NCBI GenBank assembly: GCA_029204225.1
Contig: CM055111.1
Span: 27,067,540-27,131,539, forward strand
Length of the DNA stretch: 64,000 nt
From: Diphasiastrum complanatum
Taxonomy: Eukaryota > Streptophyta > Lycopodiopsida > Lycopodiales > Lycopodiaceae
Direction: 5' to 3'
The position numbers and the translations under genes were made by a program. The notes under the pieces were generated by a model. It was not told the DNA's origin, did not search any database, and saw nothing but the letters and a program-made list of their open reading frames with translations. Positions 12,132 through 24,952 of the stretch are shown piece by piece; position 1 is the stretch's first letter; every line of letters begins with the position of its first letter.

Positions 12132-13230
12132 TTAGAATTGACTCACACTAAGCAATTTCCTGGTAATAGATGGAATGAACAAAACATCCTCCAAATGAAC
12201 ATTCCTGTTTGTAGAGAGAAAAATATGAATTGTGACAATCCCTTTGATTGCACACTCACCATCATTGGCCGTGTAGATCATGCTCTTGTCATCTCCATAT
12301 GCCAACAAAGAAGTGAAGTACTCTTTGTGAAAAGTCATGTGTGAACTTGCTCTATTATCAATCCACCATGGATCTAGATCTCCATCATTAGCAAGCATAC
12401 ATGAAGACATCACAAAAGCATCATCATTTGCATCTTGAACATCCAAACCATCCTCATCAAGAGTAAGATTATCTTGCTCGTCTCCTTGATCTCTCTTCTT
12501 CTTGTAGCACTTACTTGCAAAGTGTCCTTTGATGCCACAATAGAAGCACTTGAACTTTGATCTATCTTTCTTTTTGCCATTTGAAGAAGCCTCCCCTTGA
12601 TCTTGCCCTTGAATTTGCCCTTGATGAACATAGCCTCTTCTCCAACTTGAGATGTTGATGAAGATCCACCTCTTGCTTGAAGTCTATATTCTTCATTGAT
12701 CAAAATATCTTGAGGATCTATCAAGCTTGACAAAGTCTTTTGAATAGCAAGACTTTGAACAATGTTAGAATGAGCATCTAGCAATCCATTAAGAATAACT
12801 TGAGCAAGCTCTCCTTCCTTAATGCTCTCATCAATGCAAGCCTGATTTCACTCTCAAAATAAAAGTATTTGGACTTTCTTCATTCTTTTTCAAACAAGAA
12901 AAGATTTGCCTTCTTAGAGTCAACACTCTAGAAGTAGACTTGGATTCATAAAACTTCTTCAATGAATCCCAAGCCTCACTTGATGAAGTACCCTTACCAA
13001 CTTCCTTGAGAAACTCATTGGTAACATTCATCTTTATCATGCATAGAGCCTTTTTGGCCCTCTTCTCATACCTTATTTGATCTTGTTGTGTTGTTGGTAT
13101 CTCCTCCAAACCTACAACAATATCCAAAACATCATTCATCTCAAAAAGTGATTCCATCCTCACTTTCCACAATGAACCAAGTTACTTGAGGTAAGCCTAT
13201 CATTGGCTTCCAACATGACTCCACTTGATG
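12132..13230 (-). pseudogene. Copia gag-protease relic
   Basis: Reading the minus strand from about 13200: a gag segment with MWKVRMESLF, a conserved S-S-S-E-A-W-D-S-L, and a zinc knuckle of the type C-x2-C-x4-H-x4-C near 12500-12550. Then comes a protease region W-W-I-D-N-x-A-S-S-H-M-T, ending with LLSVSQF. In copia the protease centre is D-S/T-G-A-S/T-x-H-M; here N-R-A replaces S-G-A, so the catalytic loop is damaged. Gag and protease lie in different frames. The integrase and RT that should follow are absent. No primer-binding site was found to the right. Confidence 0.8.
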
Positions 13231-13969
13231 TAGCCATGTAGCAATGAACTGATCCTCTATTTCAACATATTTCAATGCACAAAGCACTAACAAAAACAAA
13301 TGTTTTCAAAAGAAAATCACAAAGATATGAAACTTCTCAATTCTCTTCTAGCACTAAATCAACACATAGAATAGCGAAATCTTGATCAACCTATGATCTA
13401 TCCTCAATCTAATGACTCTTGCCACTTCCTAAGATTGAAACACACTCAAACGAAGTTCAATAACCTCACAATCTAGAGATCCAATCAAAAATAAAATTTT
13501 GAAAACATCACAAAAAATTGATTATCTTAAAATCTACATGCAATTGCCTAAATCTTGATATGCAATCTTGTAGCCACCACTTAGGCTTTTCCAATGCTCT
13601 AAAAATCGTCCATTTCTAGTAAGTATGTTTGGAAATTAACATTGATCAAGAATATAACCCTAAATAGAGTTTTGATCTACAAAAGATCCAATCTACATAT
13701 GCAAGAAACTCGATTTTGGTGTAGAATCCAATCTAGCATGCTCTAGCATTTATATCTTCTCCAAATCATTGATAGATGTAAATGCTTCCTTTATGAGGCC
13801 GACGGTCCGACAACTAGCCCAAGAGTTCCCACGTGTCGGAGCCCGAGGGCAGTGTGGGTCAAAGGCCTCCTCCTCTAGAGCACCGACGACGTGCTCAAAC
13901 ACGCGATAATAGACGAGGGCTAGGCGGGTCGAACCATCTTTTGTGACGCAAATCCAATAGTCAACTCGT
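13231..13969. other. No gene recognised; GC-rich tail
   Basis: 13231-13790 is AT-rich and may be leader or LTR of the adjoining copia relic. 13795-13969 is clearly richer in GC than its flanks and directly precedes the 18S rRNA-like piece; I could not match it to rRNA. Confidence 0.4.
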
Positions 13970-13978
13970 CGGTTCCGG

Positions 13979-14014
<36 letters not shown>

Positions 14015-14094
14015 CCTTAAGGGCCCCACCAGGAGTGGAGCCTACGACTTAATTTTTACTCAACAGGAGAAAACTTATTAGGTCCAGACATAGC
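13970..14094 (+). pseudogene. Fragment of nuclear 18S rRNA gene
   Basis: The stretch contains AAGGCTGAAACTTAAAGG, GAATTGACGGAA, CACCAGGAGTGGAGCCT and AGGTCCAGACATAG in the order of the universally conserved 3' half of eukaryotic small-subunit rRNA. It differs from an intact gene by a short insertion after GACGGAA, several substitutions (for example CTACGACTT where plants have CTGCGGCTT) and a deletion near its 5' end. Only about 125 bp remain, so it is a dispersed dead fragment, not an rDNA unit. Confidence 0.85.
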
Positions 14095-14391
14095 CTATCA
14101 GGCGCATCCAATCCTATCAGGCCATGGTCCCCAATCTCCAAGCCCAAATAGCCCCTGCACAAAATATGACAAAGCATGGCAGAATAAATGTGTAGAGCAC
14201 CAGTGCAACATTGATGACTATCACATTGTGGTACTCATCCCGGACACCAATCTCATTCACATGGAGAGATAAAATGTGGTTATCGCCAAGTTCCAAACAC
14301 AAAATTATTACAAGACTTTGGAATAAAGCAAAAGAGCTATACCGATCCACTCATCAACCTCATCGATGAGTTGTAAAAATAAAACGATGAA

Positions 14392-14693
14392 TTGGAAAGT
14401 CTTTTAGACACCGCAATATATCAACAATTGTTAAGGTCATGCAATCGACAACAACTAGCCAAGAGTTATTGGCAACAACTCAAAAGGTCACATCCAAACC
14501 AGCAAGCACCCAAGCTTCAACCCAGACCCCTTTGGAGTTTGATACATCATTCACCATTGAGCAGCTGGATGTGTCCGAGGGAGAAATATCAAGGTCCGAT
14601 ACCTCACAACAAGCCCCCTCCCACAAAGAATTAGGGGCAAAAGATGCCAACAAGGGAAAATCCACGATAAGTGCCAAATGCATCTTTAAGTGA
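14392..14693 (+). other. Unrecognised ORF rich in Ser/Thr/Gln/Pro
   Basis: One frame stays open from about 14439 to 14693 (84 codons) and has a low-complexity N-terminal half (T-S-K-P-A-S-T-Q-A-S-T-Q-T-P) and an acidic segment. I do not recognise it. It ends about 90 bp before the copia LTR at 14782 and could be a truncated transposon ORF. A spurious ORF is equally possible. Confidence 0.2.
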
Positions 14694-14781
14694 CCCAAGA
14701 CTCTAGAGGAGTCCATCCAAGATCTAGATGCTCAAATGTGGGGAGGCTATGTCTTGCCATGCTCTACCACTAACATCAAAG

Positions 14782-15052
14782 TTAGAATTAAAGTAGAATC
14801 ACTGTGCTACTGTACTGTGGGTCCTATCAGTGGATAAGGATCAGTTGGCCTCGCCACGAGGCAAGTCGACAGGACACATGTCTCCCCAACGGCAACCTGG
14901 GTCATGCATGGGTTGCCTGAGTGAACAACTATATGGGACAGTGTAATTTCATTTTGAGAAATACAGTTGCTATGTGAGCTTGCAGTGGAGAGTGTTTTTT
15001 GTCTATGTTACTGTGTAGCATGATCTGTGTTCTTGTGCAAAGCAGATTCTAA
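14782..15052 (+). repeat. 5' LTR of copia element 14782-19539
   Basis: 271 bp; aligns end to end with 19270-19539. It begins TTAGAATT and ends AATTCTAA. Confidence 0.9.
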
Positions 15053-15054
15053 GT

Positions 15055-15065
15055 TGGTATCAGAT
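15055..15065 (+). other. Primer-binding site (tRNA-iMet type)
   Basis: TGGTATCAGAT lies 2 bp after the 5' LTR. It matches the start of the copia consensus TGGTATCAGAGC, the complement of the 3' end of plant initiator methionine tRNA. Confidence 0.85.
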
Positions 15066-15912
15066 CCGTACAAGGAGTGTACACAGTATAGCATCGCCGT
15101 CGAAGAGAGCTTCAGGAGAAGAGTAGTCTTCTGAGAGTTCGAGGTTTACGGCGGGCTGAAGACGGAAAGAAAAGTCACTGTATAGATAGTCGTTAAGCGT
15201 AAAGGGATTTGTAGAGGAGCTGCAAAGAGCAGTGAAAGTGGCCATAGCAATTGACAAGGCAGGATTTGGTGAAAAACTGAGAAAATTGTGAATTTCTCAG
15301 CTTCGGTGAGGTTTTGAAGCTTTCTCTGCAAAGTTGAACCATGTGTGGTGAAATCCTTATCAAATCGTATGTCGTCAGTCCCATCAGATTGGTAGGACTA
15401 GGGCGACCTCAGGAAGGTTGAATTTTAAGAAAAAAAAACTCAAAGTAAAGCTGAGAATTGCTTGGAAAAGAGCTGAAGAAGGGTTTCTTCATAAAAATCA
15501 TAAAACTGTTGAAAAAACTAATTGTTCTCAGTCGTTCCAAGGCCAAATACAGATCTGAAAAGTTCCTCCAGGGCATAGAGATAGGGCGCAGCCAGGTACA
15601 GATTCATATTGGATCAAAAACGCTCCAGAATTGCGCAAGGACAAGTTAATTTGGCTTGAAAAGAAGCAGGAAATCAGGAAAGAGGAGGAGAGGTCATGGA
15701 GGCCGTGAGGACTGGTCACGCGTTTCCAAAGTGAGACGTGCCTGCAAGCACGTGGATCAATGCACAAAAGTGCCCAGGACCGTAGGATCTCCAGTCACAT
15801 AGATCCGTGGTAAAGATCGAGCCTCCAAGAACAGTTGTGGGCCGTTGGATCCAAGGTAGCCATTGGATTGAGGTGAAAGGGGCTTCTGAAGTCAAAGCTG
15901 AATAGTGCCCGA

Positions 15913-16340
15913 ATGGAACAAGGAGAGCACATTCAGATGTCCATGACCAGAATCAAGACAATGAGGGATGAACTGCATTCTATTGGTGAGCGCATACGTG
16001 ATGTGGAGCTGGTGCACAATGAATTGTCTAGCATTGCAGAACCCTATCAGATGTTTGTGAGCGGAATAGCATCAAGAGAAAGATTGCCAACCTTTGACGA
16101 GCTCACAGGAATCTTGATGCAGGAAGAGCAACGGCGAGAAATGGTGAAAGCTAGATGTTAAAATACTGACGATCAAGCACTTACGACATGCCAAAAACAA
16201 GGCAAGGGCAAGGGAAAGAAGAAGTCTAAGTAGCAATTTGTCAAGTCTCAGGAGGATGAGGGATCTTCTAGTAAGACAAAGAAGAAAGGCAAGTGCTTCC
16301 ATTGTGGTAAAAAGGGCCATTGGAAGCGGAACAAGGCAAG
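15913..16340 (+). pseudogene. Copia gag C-terminal part with zinc knuckle
   Basis: The segment from 15913 encodes an alpha-helical gag region (M-R-D-E-L-H-S-I-G-E-R-I), with a stop near 16159. It is followed, around 16288-16330, by a zinc knuckle KCFHCGKKGHWKR. The fourth metal ligand, Cys in C-x2-C-x4-H-x4-C, is replaced by Lys in the visible frame. A shift to another frame occurs right after the knuckle. The N-terminal gag, expected between 15100 and 15900, is not clearly readable. Confidence 0.75.
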
Positions 16341-16871
16341 GGAAAACCAAACCAAGCAAGTAACCTTGTCGATGAGGGTGAGATTGAAGACTCTAGCATC
16401 TTCATATCTGCATTGTCATCTAATCAAGATGATCAAGCGCGGTATATTGACTCGGGAGCCACAAGACATATGACATGTAACAAGAATTGGTTTAGCATGA
16501 AAGTGTTGGATAATGGAATATCCATTTCACAAGCAAATGGTGAGGTGTGCAAGATCAAGGGGATAGGCACTGTTTCAATCCAACTACCTGATGCCAAAAG
16601 CAGGATGATCAGGGGGGTACTTTGCGTACCAAGTTTGAGGAAAAATCTACTTTCTGTTGGAGTCATTATTGATCAAAAGTTGAAAGTAGAATTCGCCCAT
16701 GATCGTTGCTTTGTGAAGGATGTGAACCAAAAGTTCAAAGTTATTGCGAATGGAGTAAGAGATCCCAATACAAAATTGTACATGTTGAATGCTACAATCA
16801 AGGGGCAACATGGACTTGTATCGTCCATTCCATCGCAAACTGAGTTTGGCATAAGAGACTGGGTCACTTGA
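16320..16871 (+). pseudogene. Copia protease and pre-integrase region
   Basis: This 183-codon open stretch holds the aspartic protease signature YIDSGATRHMT with the catalytic D-S-G intact, then a V-L-C-V-P-S-L-R-K-N-L-L-S-V segment typical of copia protease. A frameshift near 16860 breaks it; the pre-integrase zinc-binding region follows in another frame with L-G-H-L-N-L-G-S and C-E-S-C at about 16859-16975. Confidence 0.85.
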
Positions 16872-16994
16872 ACTTGGGAAGCCTCAGTTTGATGAGAAAA
16901 TTAGAGATGGTAATAGGATTGCCTACCATAGAAGATCACTTGAAATCGATGTGCGAATCTTGTGTATATGGGAAGCAGCATTGAGAGAAGTTCA

Positions 16995-17415
16995 ATAAAG
17001 GGGGTGTTGCAAGATCAAAGAGCATCTTGGATTTAATCCACACAGATTTATGCCGGCCTATGAGGACCATGTCCTTAGGTGAAGCCTTCTATTTCATGAC
17101 CTTTATTGATGATATGTCACGTAAGAGTGGATCTACTTCTTGAAGAAGAAATCAGATGCATTTGACAACTTCAAAAGCTTCAAAGCATTGGTCAAAAATC
17201 AGACAGGTAGGAAGATCAAAGCCCTAAGATCAGATAATGGAGGTGAGTACAAGTCTAATGACTTCAATGATCTTTGTGAGCAATGTGGGATTAAAAGACA
17301 ATATACGCAAGCTCATACTCCTGCTCTCAATGATGTAGCTGAGCGCAAGAATCGAATGATTGTGGAAAGTGCCAGATCTATGCTAGCTGAGATGAAACTA
17401 CCAAAAGATTTTTAG
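16995..17415 (+). pseudogene. Copia integrase core relic
   Basis: The catalytic order D,D,E is visible: a first Asp in I-H-T-D-L at about 17040, a second in [10 protein letters not shown] near 17225, and Glu in H-T-P-A-L-N-D-V-A-E-R-K-N-R near 17340. A stop near 17140 and a stop at 17413 interrupt it. The usual P-Q-Q-N-G-V-A-E is altered to P-A-L-N-D-V-A-E. Confidence 0.85.
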
Positions 17416-17599
17416 TCAGAAGCATGCAGCACGGCAGTCTATCTTCAAAATAGATGTCCTACCATTGCCATACCAAAGATTACACCTGAGGAAGCATTCA
17501 CGAAGAAGAATCCAAAGGTGAACCACCCTAAGTGGTTTGAGAGATTGTTGGAGAGCCGCAACATGGATGACTTTCCAAGATCATCTAGCTAGGGAGAGC

Positions 17600-18422
17600 T
17601 ACGAAGATCAATAAGAGAAAAGACACAACCTGAAAGGTATGAAGCAAATTATGCTCTCTTATCTAGCATTATTCAAAGCAAAGAACCTTCGACTTATGGT
17701 GAAGTGAAGGATGATGACATTTGGGTCAAGGCCATGGGAGAGGAGATGGAGTCAATTGTTAAACATAGCACATGGGACTTAGTAGAACCACCAGTTGGCA
17801 AGAAACCCATTGGTTGCAAATGAGTATACAGGACTAAGTATTATGCAGATGGAAGTATAACAAAGCACAAGGCAAGATTGGTGATCAAAGGGTATGCACA
17901 AAGTAAAGGCATCGATATGAGGAAACCTTTGTGCCGGTTTGTAAGTGGAATACTCTACGTCTACTTGTTGCTTTAGCTTCACATTTTGGTTGGCCTTTGC
18001 ATCAGATGGATATGAAATCTGCTTTTCTAAATGGTGAGTTAGAAGAAGAAGTATTCATGGATCAACCTGAAGGATTTGTAGCGAAGGGACTGGAAAATAA
18101 AGTATGTCGCTTGAAGAAAGTGCTTTATGGTCTTAAACAGGCACCACGTGCGTCGTATAGCAAGATTGATGCCTACTTTTGTTCAAAGGGGATGGTGAGA
18201 ACACATTCTGATCCAAATCTATATGTCTTATGCTTTGATGATATTGTTGCTTTGATTGCTCTTTATGTTGATGACTTGATTATTACAGAAAATAATCAAG
18301 AGATGATAGACATGATCAAGAAAGACCTCATGGAACAATTCAAGATGACAGATCTCAGCATGATGCATTATTGCCTTGGAGTAGAGGTGTGGCAAAAAGG
18401 ACACGAAGTGGGTTTAACATAG
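17600..18422 (+). pseudogene. Copia reverse transcriptase relic
   Basis: The frame from 17931 shows QMDMKSAFLNGELEEEVFMD (first catalytic Asp in D-M-K-S-A-F-L-N-G), LYGLKQAPRA, and the active-site ALYVDDLII with the YVDD box intact. The start of RT lies upstream in other frames, with stops at about 17821 and before 17931. The ORF ends at a stop at about 18420. Confidence 0.9.
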
Positions 18423-19213
18423 GTGAAGTATGTTAAAGAGTTGTTGCATAGGTTTAGGTTGCAGGATTGCAAACCAGTAAATACTCCTATTGAACCAGGG
18501 AAAAAGCTTTCTAAGCTTGATGAGTCATAGTCATTTGATGCTACGCTGTATAGACAGTTAGTAGGGAGCTTGATTTACCTTACCATGATTAGACCAGATA
18601 TATGCTATGTTGTTGGCATTGTAAGTCAGTTTATGGCAGCACCTACGGAAATGCATTGGAAGGCAGCTAAACGCATTTTGCGTTATGTGAAAGGCACTTC
18701 AGATTATGGCTTGATTTACAGGAAGCATGATGGTTTACTTGAGTTGTGTGGCTATGTGGATGCGGATTGGGGAGGTGACTATGATGATCATAGATCCACC
18801 ACAGGGTATGTATTACAGGTTTGTGGTAGTTGCTTTTCCTGTTCTAGTAAAAAGCAAAGTAAATTGCTCTATCCACCACAGAAGCAAAGTATAAGGCAAT
18901 GTGTAGTGCAGCACAAGAAGCTATATGGTTGAGACAAATCTTGGAAGAATTTGGCATGAAGCAGAAAAATCCCACGACATTACATAGCGACAGTTAGAGT
19001 GGCATTCAGCTATCAAAGAATCCAGTGTTCCATGCGAGAACTAAACACATTGAGATTCAATATTACTTTATACGTGAGAGGCTGCTGAGTCGTGAAATTC
19101 ATGTTGTTCATTGTAGCACAGAAGAACAACTAGCTGATATTTTCACTAAGCCACTTGTTGGAGAAAAGTTTGATAAGTTTAGATCAAAGCTTTTTATAAT
19201 TAAAGTTTATTGA
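18423..19213 (+). pseudogene. Copia RNase H relic
   Basis: The RT thumb and RNase H follow in shifted frames: RPDICYVVGIVSQFM, the RNase H start G-Y-V-D-A-D-W-G-G-D, and the C-terminal RTKHIEIQYYFIRE with A-D-I-F-T-K-P-L. A frameshift around 18870-18930 and a stop between the last two ORFs make it inactive. The purine tract and the 3' LTR follow within 60 bp. Confidence 0.88.
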
Positions 19214-19269
19214 CTTCAAAGCTATGTATATGACTGTATAAAAAGTAGACTCTACTTTAAGGGAGAGGG

Positions 19270-19539
19270 TTAGAATTAAAGTAGAATCACTGTGCTACTG
19301 TACTGTGGGTCCTATCAGTGGATAAGGATCAGTTGGCCTCGCCACGAGGCAAGTCGACGGGACACGCATCCCACCGACGGCAACCTCGGTCATGCATAGG
19401 TTGCCTGAGTGAACAACTATATGTACAGTGTAATTTCATTTTGAGAAATACAGTTGCTATGTGAGCTTGCAATGGAGAGTGTTTTCTATCTGTCTTACTG
19501 TGTAGCCTGATCTGCGTTCCTGTGCAAAGCAAATTCTAA
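19270..19539 (+). repeat. 3' LTR of copia element 14782-19539
   Basis: 270 bp, beginning TTAGAATTAAAG after the purine tract and ending AATTCTAA. The differences from the 5' LTR cluster at two spots, near 19361-19378 and 19485-19500. Confidence 0.9.
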
Positions 19540-20289
19540 GTATCAAGAGCCATGAAAAAGAGATAATCAAACAGTTAGCACCACAGCCCACATGGCGCAA
19601 TGTCCTCTTTAAGGACGATAAAAAAATCCATGTTTGCATACTTCAAAATTTTCAGGTACTTGCACATGGATTCCTGCTACCTGCATATTCCACGAAGAGA
19701 GCCATGGCCAGAAGTGCAAGATAACAAGGCCCATCCAAATTGGCCAATCATTCCTAATTATGGGCCTGGACAAACCAACCAAACTTCTAGTATGCCCTAG
19801 AATAGTTTTTTTCAAAAGCACCAACACTCAGTGGACCAAATACTAGTGCACCAAGCATCTCTGAATTTCAAGGAGTTATCTTTTCTAAATTATGCTGAGT
19901 TCCATTGGGACCACTCCTTGGGGCCCTTGTATTTTGATCGCAATATCCCCTTCTTTAACCAACAAGACTAACTCATTGTTGTTCTGATTTATTATAGACC
20001 AACAATGACAACTTCCCAATGTTGGTTGACAAATACAAATGTTTAATGATTTAGGCGTCAATGACAGCCATACAATTCTTTATTACTGAAGTACTTGTGA
20101 TAGTAGCAAAAGAAGAGTGAGATCTCCAACATCACATCCATCTCAAGCAACATTTTGGCCATTTGAGCACTTGCTTGGCCGGATTCTTATTGCAGTGTTG
20201 GGGAAAGTGCTCTTGGCCGGATTCTTGTTGTAGTGTTGAGGAGTGTGAAAAATTCAACTAGTTTAGTTGAGTTATTTTGGCAATTTAGA
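19540..20289. other. Unassigned, with a short tandem duplication
   Basis: No gene is recognised. At about 20174-20245 a segment CTTGGCCGGATTCTT... is present twice in tandem, with a period of about 40 bp. Confidence 0.45.
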
Positions 20290-21740
20290 GGCCAACACAA
20301 AATTTCAACTTAGAGATAGATTTCTTTTATGTCAATAAAGGCCTTAATAGTGTTTGTTCTATTTTTGAAAAGTAGATCACTACCATGATCAGATCTAAGT
20401 ACCTTGATCTTGACACCTAACTAATTTTCCACCAATGCTTTGAAGTTCTTGAGACATCCAAATGTGTCAAACAATATTTAACTCGTAACAACAACATTTA
20501 ACTTGTAAAAACCACAAGTTTTATCCCTAAAGCCATCAACAATCACTTTGAAATCCCATTTCACATCCTTGATCTAGCATTTTTTGTTGTTGAACTCCAC
20601 CTTCAACTTATGATTTGTCATTGTACCAATAGATAATAGAATTTTCTGAAGGATAGAAACATACAATACATTTTCAACTACCTTCACATGTCCCTCAAGA
20701 AATTAAATAGGCACTACACCAACTCCATGAATTTGGCACTCATCGCCCTTCGCCTGCGAAACTCTATCTCCATCGTTGGTAAGATCAAGGATTTTAAACC
20801 ATGATTTCTTGTCTTTCATATGTCTCGTTGCTCTTGAGTACACGTACCAATGTGTGTGATCAATGGAATGTTACGATGATAATGTTGTCGCAAATGTCGT
20901 GGCTTGATCTTTGTTGTCACTATCATTCTCTTCCTCAGCAAGATTGGTCAACTGCTTCACTTTGCCCTTCTTAATATCCACCTTCTTCTTGCAGCAATCT
21001 CTTGCCCAATGTCCAGGCTTTTGGCAATAGAAACACTTGTCTTTCTTCTTCTTGCCAAATGTGGATCCCTGATCATCATCCTCCACATTTGATTTCTTGG
21101 GTTGCTCCTTTTACTTATGCTTTTCTTTGGCTAGCATTACTTGCTCTTCAAATGAGGGTTGTCGAGATTTCACTACTTCTTGAATCTGCTTAGTGATATG
21201 CTTAAACTGAGCGAGTAGCCTTGCTTGATCTGAGGTCTAGTCCAGTCTATTGCAGAGGACGCTTCTCCACACTAGAATTCGCACGGCAATGTTGTGCGAT
21301 TCTCAAGCTGATTCTCAAGTTGGGCACTTTCTGGTTCGCTCGTCATTACTAGGAAAATCCTGGTTAGTTTCTTCTCCTCCATGCAAACACCTATGAGTTT
21401 GGTCCTCTAAAACATCATTCGAGAGGGGTTCGTTGTCTGAAACTGTGTTTTGAGTGCATCCCAAGCACCTCTTGTTGTTACAGCTTCACTAATATGGGCA
21501 CTGACATGGTCCTTGACTGACAAATTTATCAAACATAAGACCTTCTGTGCCTCTTGTCAAATGTGTGAATATCAGCTGGATTTGTAGTTGGCAGTTGATC
21601 CACCCCAGTGAAAATGTCCCACAACTCTTTTTCCATGAAAATACTTTTCATTTTAAATTTCCAAATGCTATAATTGGATACCCCATCCGATTTGATGGCT
21701 TCTCCAAGCACGGATTCTCCTAATCCTGTCATTTCACCAA
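20290..21740 (-). pseudogene. Copia gag-protease-integrase relic, deleted
   Basis: On the minus strand, gag starts near 21732 with M-T-G-L-G-E-S-V and shows NYSIWKFKMKSIF. A zinc knuckle CFYCQKPGHWARDC (all four ligands present) lies near 21030, followed by a Lys-rich basic stretch. The protease motif near 20850 reads W-Y-V-Y-S-R-A-T-R-H-M, with the catalytic D-S-G replaced by Y-S-R. A large deletion then joins the protease tail to an integrase piece A-L-V-E-N-x-L-G-V-K-I-K-V-L-R-S-D near 20400. RT and RNase H are missing. Confidence 0.8.
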
Positions 21741-21774
21741 TAATTGCTCCTATAGCGCCTTAATGAGGCCCAAT

Positions 21775-23007
<1,233 letters not shown>

Positions 23008-23010
23008 GAG

Positions 23011-23022
23011 TGGTATCAGAGA
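23011..23022 (+). other. Primer-binding site
   Basis: TGGTATCAGAGA matches 11 of 12 bases of the copia consensus TGGTATCAGAGC and lies between the LTR end and the gag ATG at 23080. Confidence 0.8.
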
Positions 23023-23079
23023 TACGTTCCAAACTACTATTAGCATTCAAAACTGTTTACTATACTTAGATCATTCATC

Positions 23080-23415
23080 ATGGAAGGAACATCTTCAGAA
23101 ATCCGCTTGATCAACAAGTTCAACGGTGACAACTTCCACATGTGGAAGTTCAAGATGAAGATGATACTCTCAAAAAAAAAAAAACTCTGGGGATATGTCA
23201 ACGGTTCAATAGCCAAACCAGCTGAACTTGACATGTTGACCACTTGGGAAGCGAAGGATGACAAAGCCCTTGCCATTGTATCTCTAAATCTTAAAGATTC
23301 ACAAATAGCTCATGTAGCTAATTGTTCCAGCTCCAAAGAGGCATGGGACATCCTTACTAGTCTATACAAAATGACAGACGTTTCGAAGCCTCTATGCCTC
23401 TCTAATAAAATTTAG
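23080..23415 (+). pseudogene. Copia gag N-terminus (truncated)
   Basis: The 111-codon frame contains FNGDNFHMWKFKMKMIL, the conserved N-terminal gag motif F-x-G-x-N-F/Y-x-x-W-K-x-x-M, and C-S-S-S-K-E-A-W-D-I-L of the UBN2-type gag family. It starts 58 bp after the primer-binding site, so the start is well placed. It ends in a stop at 23413, and nothing downstream resembles the rest of gag or pol. Only the 5' end of this element survives. Confidence 0.85.
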
Positions 23416-24952
23416 TAGAGTGCTTGTAACCTCTTACTGGATGCTTATTGGGCTGGATGGAGATTTTTTATGAAATCACCTTAAAAATGTCTATCCTCCT
23501 ACCTGAATTTGGATCATTTCAAGCTCGCACGTGTGAATTCTAGGTGGTAGGGTAACATGGTAGGTGTCTTGTAGACCTACTCTCCCTCTGTACTATGCCT
23601 TATAGTGACCAATTTGGTGTGCTATAGAGAAAGTTATGGCTATCGGAAGTTTGACAATTTTTGAACTAACATTCGAAAATTTTCCAAATTGTTTTAATGC
23701 ATGCATGCATCCATGTAACTCAGTTTAGTACTTTTTTGTTGTTGAAAATGTATGGATAGGCTTGTATGCATGATTATATACATGTTACATAGGTGTTCAG
23801 AAGATTGATCAGAGAAATTTCATGCATAAAGCTATGTTTAACAATTCTAGTTCAAAAAGCTGATTTCTCAATTACTAGGCATTTTACGTAAAAATCTAAT
23901 TTTTTTTTGAAATGACTGCATGTAATGTCTGCTGCATGCCAAATGTTTTGAAATACTTTCAGAATGAGATGGCAATTGTGAAACTACCAAGTCGATGTTT
24001 TAGATTGATTTTCATAGTTTTAGTCCATATCAAACGAAATTTGAAAATCCCAGTTACGTAAAATTTTGAAAGAACCAAGGATGTTTTGGATTTGTTCAAA
24101 TTCGTTGGTTATTGATCAAACAAAAATCACTTATTAAGTGAATGATCTTACTGAAGTGAAATCAGTCATTTTTATAAGGTCACAGTACCTTTCACATTTG
24201 GTTGGAGATTTTTAAATCTGTCAATTAATAAGAGCATTTCTTGTTTTTTGGGATCAATAAAGACCAAGAATAATGCAAATCTTGTTGGAGCGATTTTTAT
24301 GCCGATCTATTTGTTGATTGCCAGTAGTTGAGTGCGACACTTAATTAGTGAACAATCAAAACTGTCTGATTGATTAGTAGTTAAGAGTATTACTGATTTC
24401 CAATTGGTCATTTTCTTAGCCAAATTTGGGGCTTTCAACCTGAACCTCATTTGGGAAGGGTGGAAAGAGATGAAGCCTGAGGTGTAGATTATTGGTAGGC
24501 CAAGTGATCCAATCATTTTATTTTACTTTCAATTCCTGAAGTATATTTGATTGCAAGTGAGAATACAATTGGGAATTTAGAAAACTGCCTCTGGGAATTT
24601 GGATCTTTTTCCCAATGTTACTAGAATTTTGAGAAATCAAAGATTCTAAGAGAAAAAATATTGGCAGTCAGATAATCCATTTATGGAACCATCTCTGTTT
24701 TGCAAATGGATTTGGATCAAATCCCAAAATTTGCAAGTGAAAGTAGATGGAATGTGTTCCATACATGAATCTAGTAATTTGGATTTGTTTTTTTGTGGCA
24801 TTATAGAGTGTTTCTTTATAATGACCGAGACAACCAAGAGAACTTCTAACTTGTAAAAGAATTAAATTCTTCTTACCAATTCTGACATGGATATCGGATA
24901 TCTATGACAGTATTGTTTCTGGTTAAGTTGAGATTCTAATGTTCCTTTTGGT
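23416..24952. other. AT-rich region with no gene recognised
   Basis: No coding or repeat signature is recognised. An ATGC run lies near 23700-23712. Confidence 0.45.

Larger units (their letters stand above)
14782..19539 (+). mobile_element. Ty1/copia retrotransposon with two LTRs, decayed
   Basis: The element has a 5' LTR (14782-15052) and a 3' LTR (19270-19539) with matching inverted ends TTAGAATT and AATTCTAA. A primer-binding site follows the 5' LTR and a purine tract (AAGGGAGAGGG) precedes the 3' LTR. Domains follow copia order: gag, zinc knuckle, protease, integrase, RT, RNase H. I count roughly 20 differences between the LTRs by eye, so the insertion is not recent. Stops and frameshifts occur throughout pol. 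A clean target-site duplication was not found. Confidence 0.9.

Noticed and set aside
14770-19545. Target-site duplication of the copia element 14782-19539
   Set aside because: The five bases on the left (CAAAG) and right (GTATC) differ; no clean duplication is visible.
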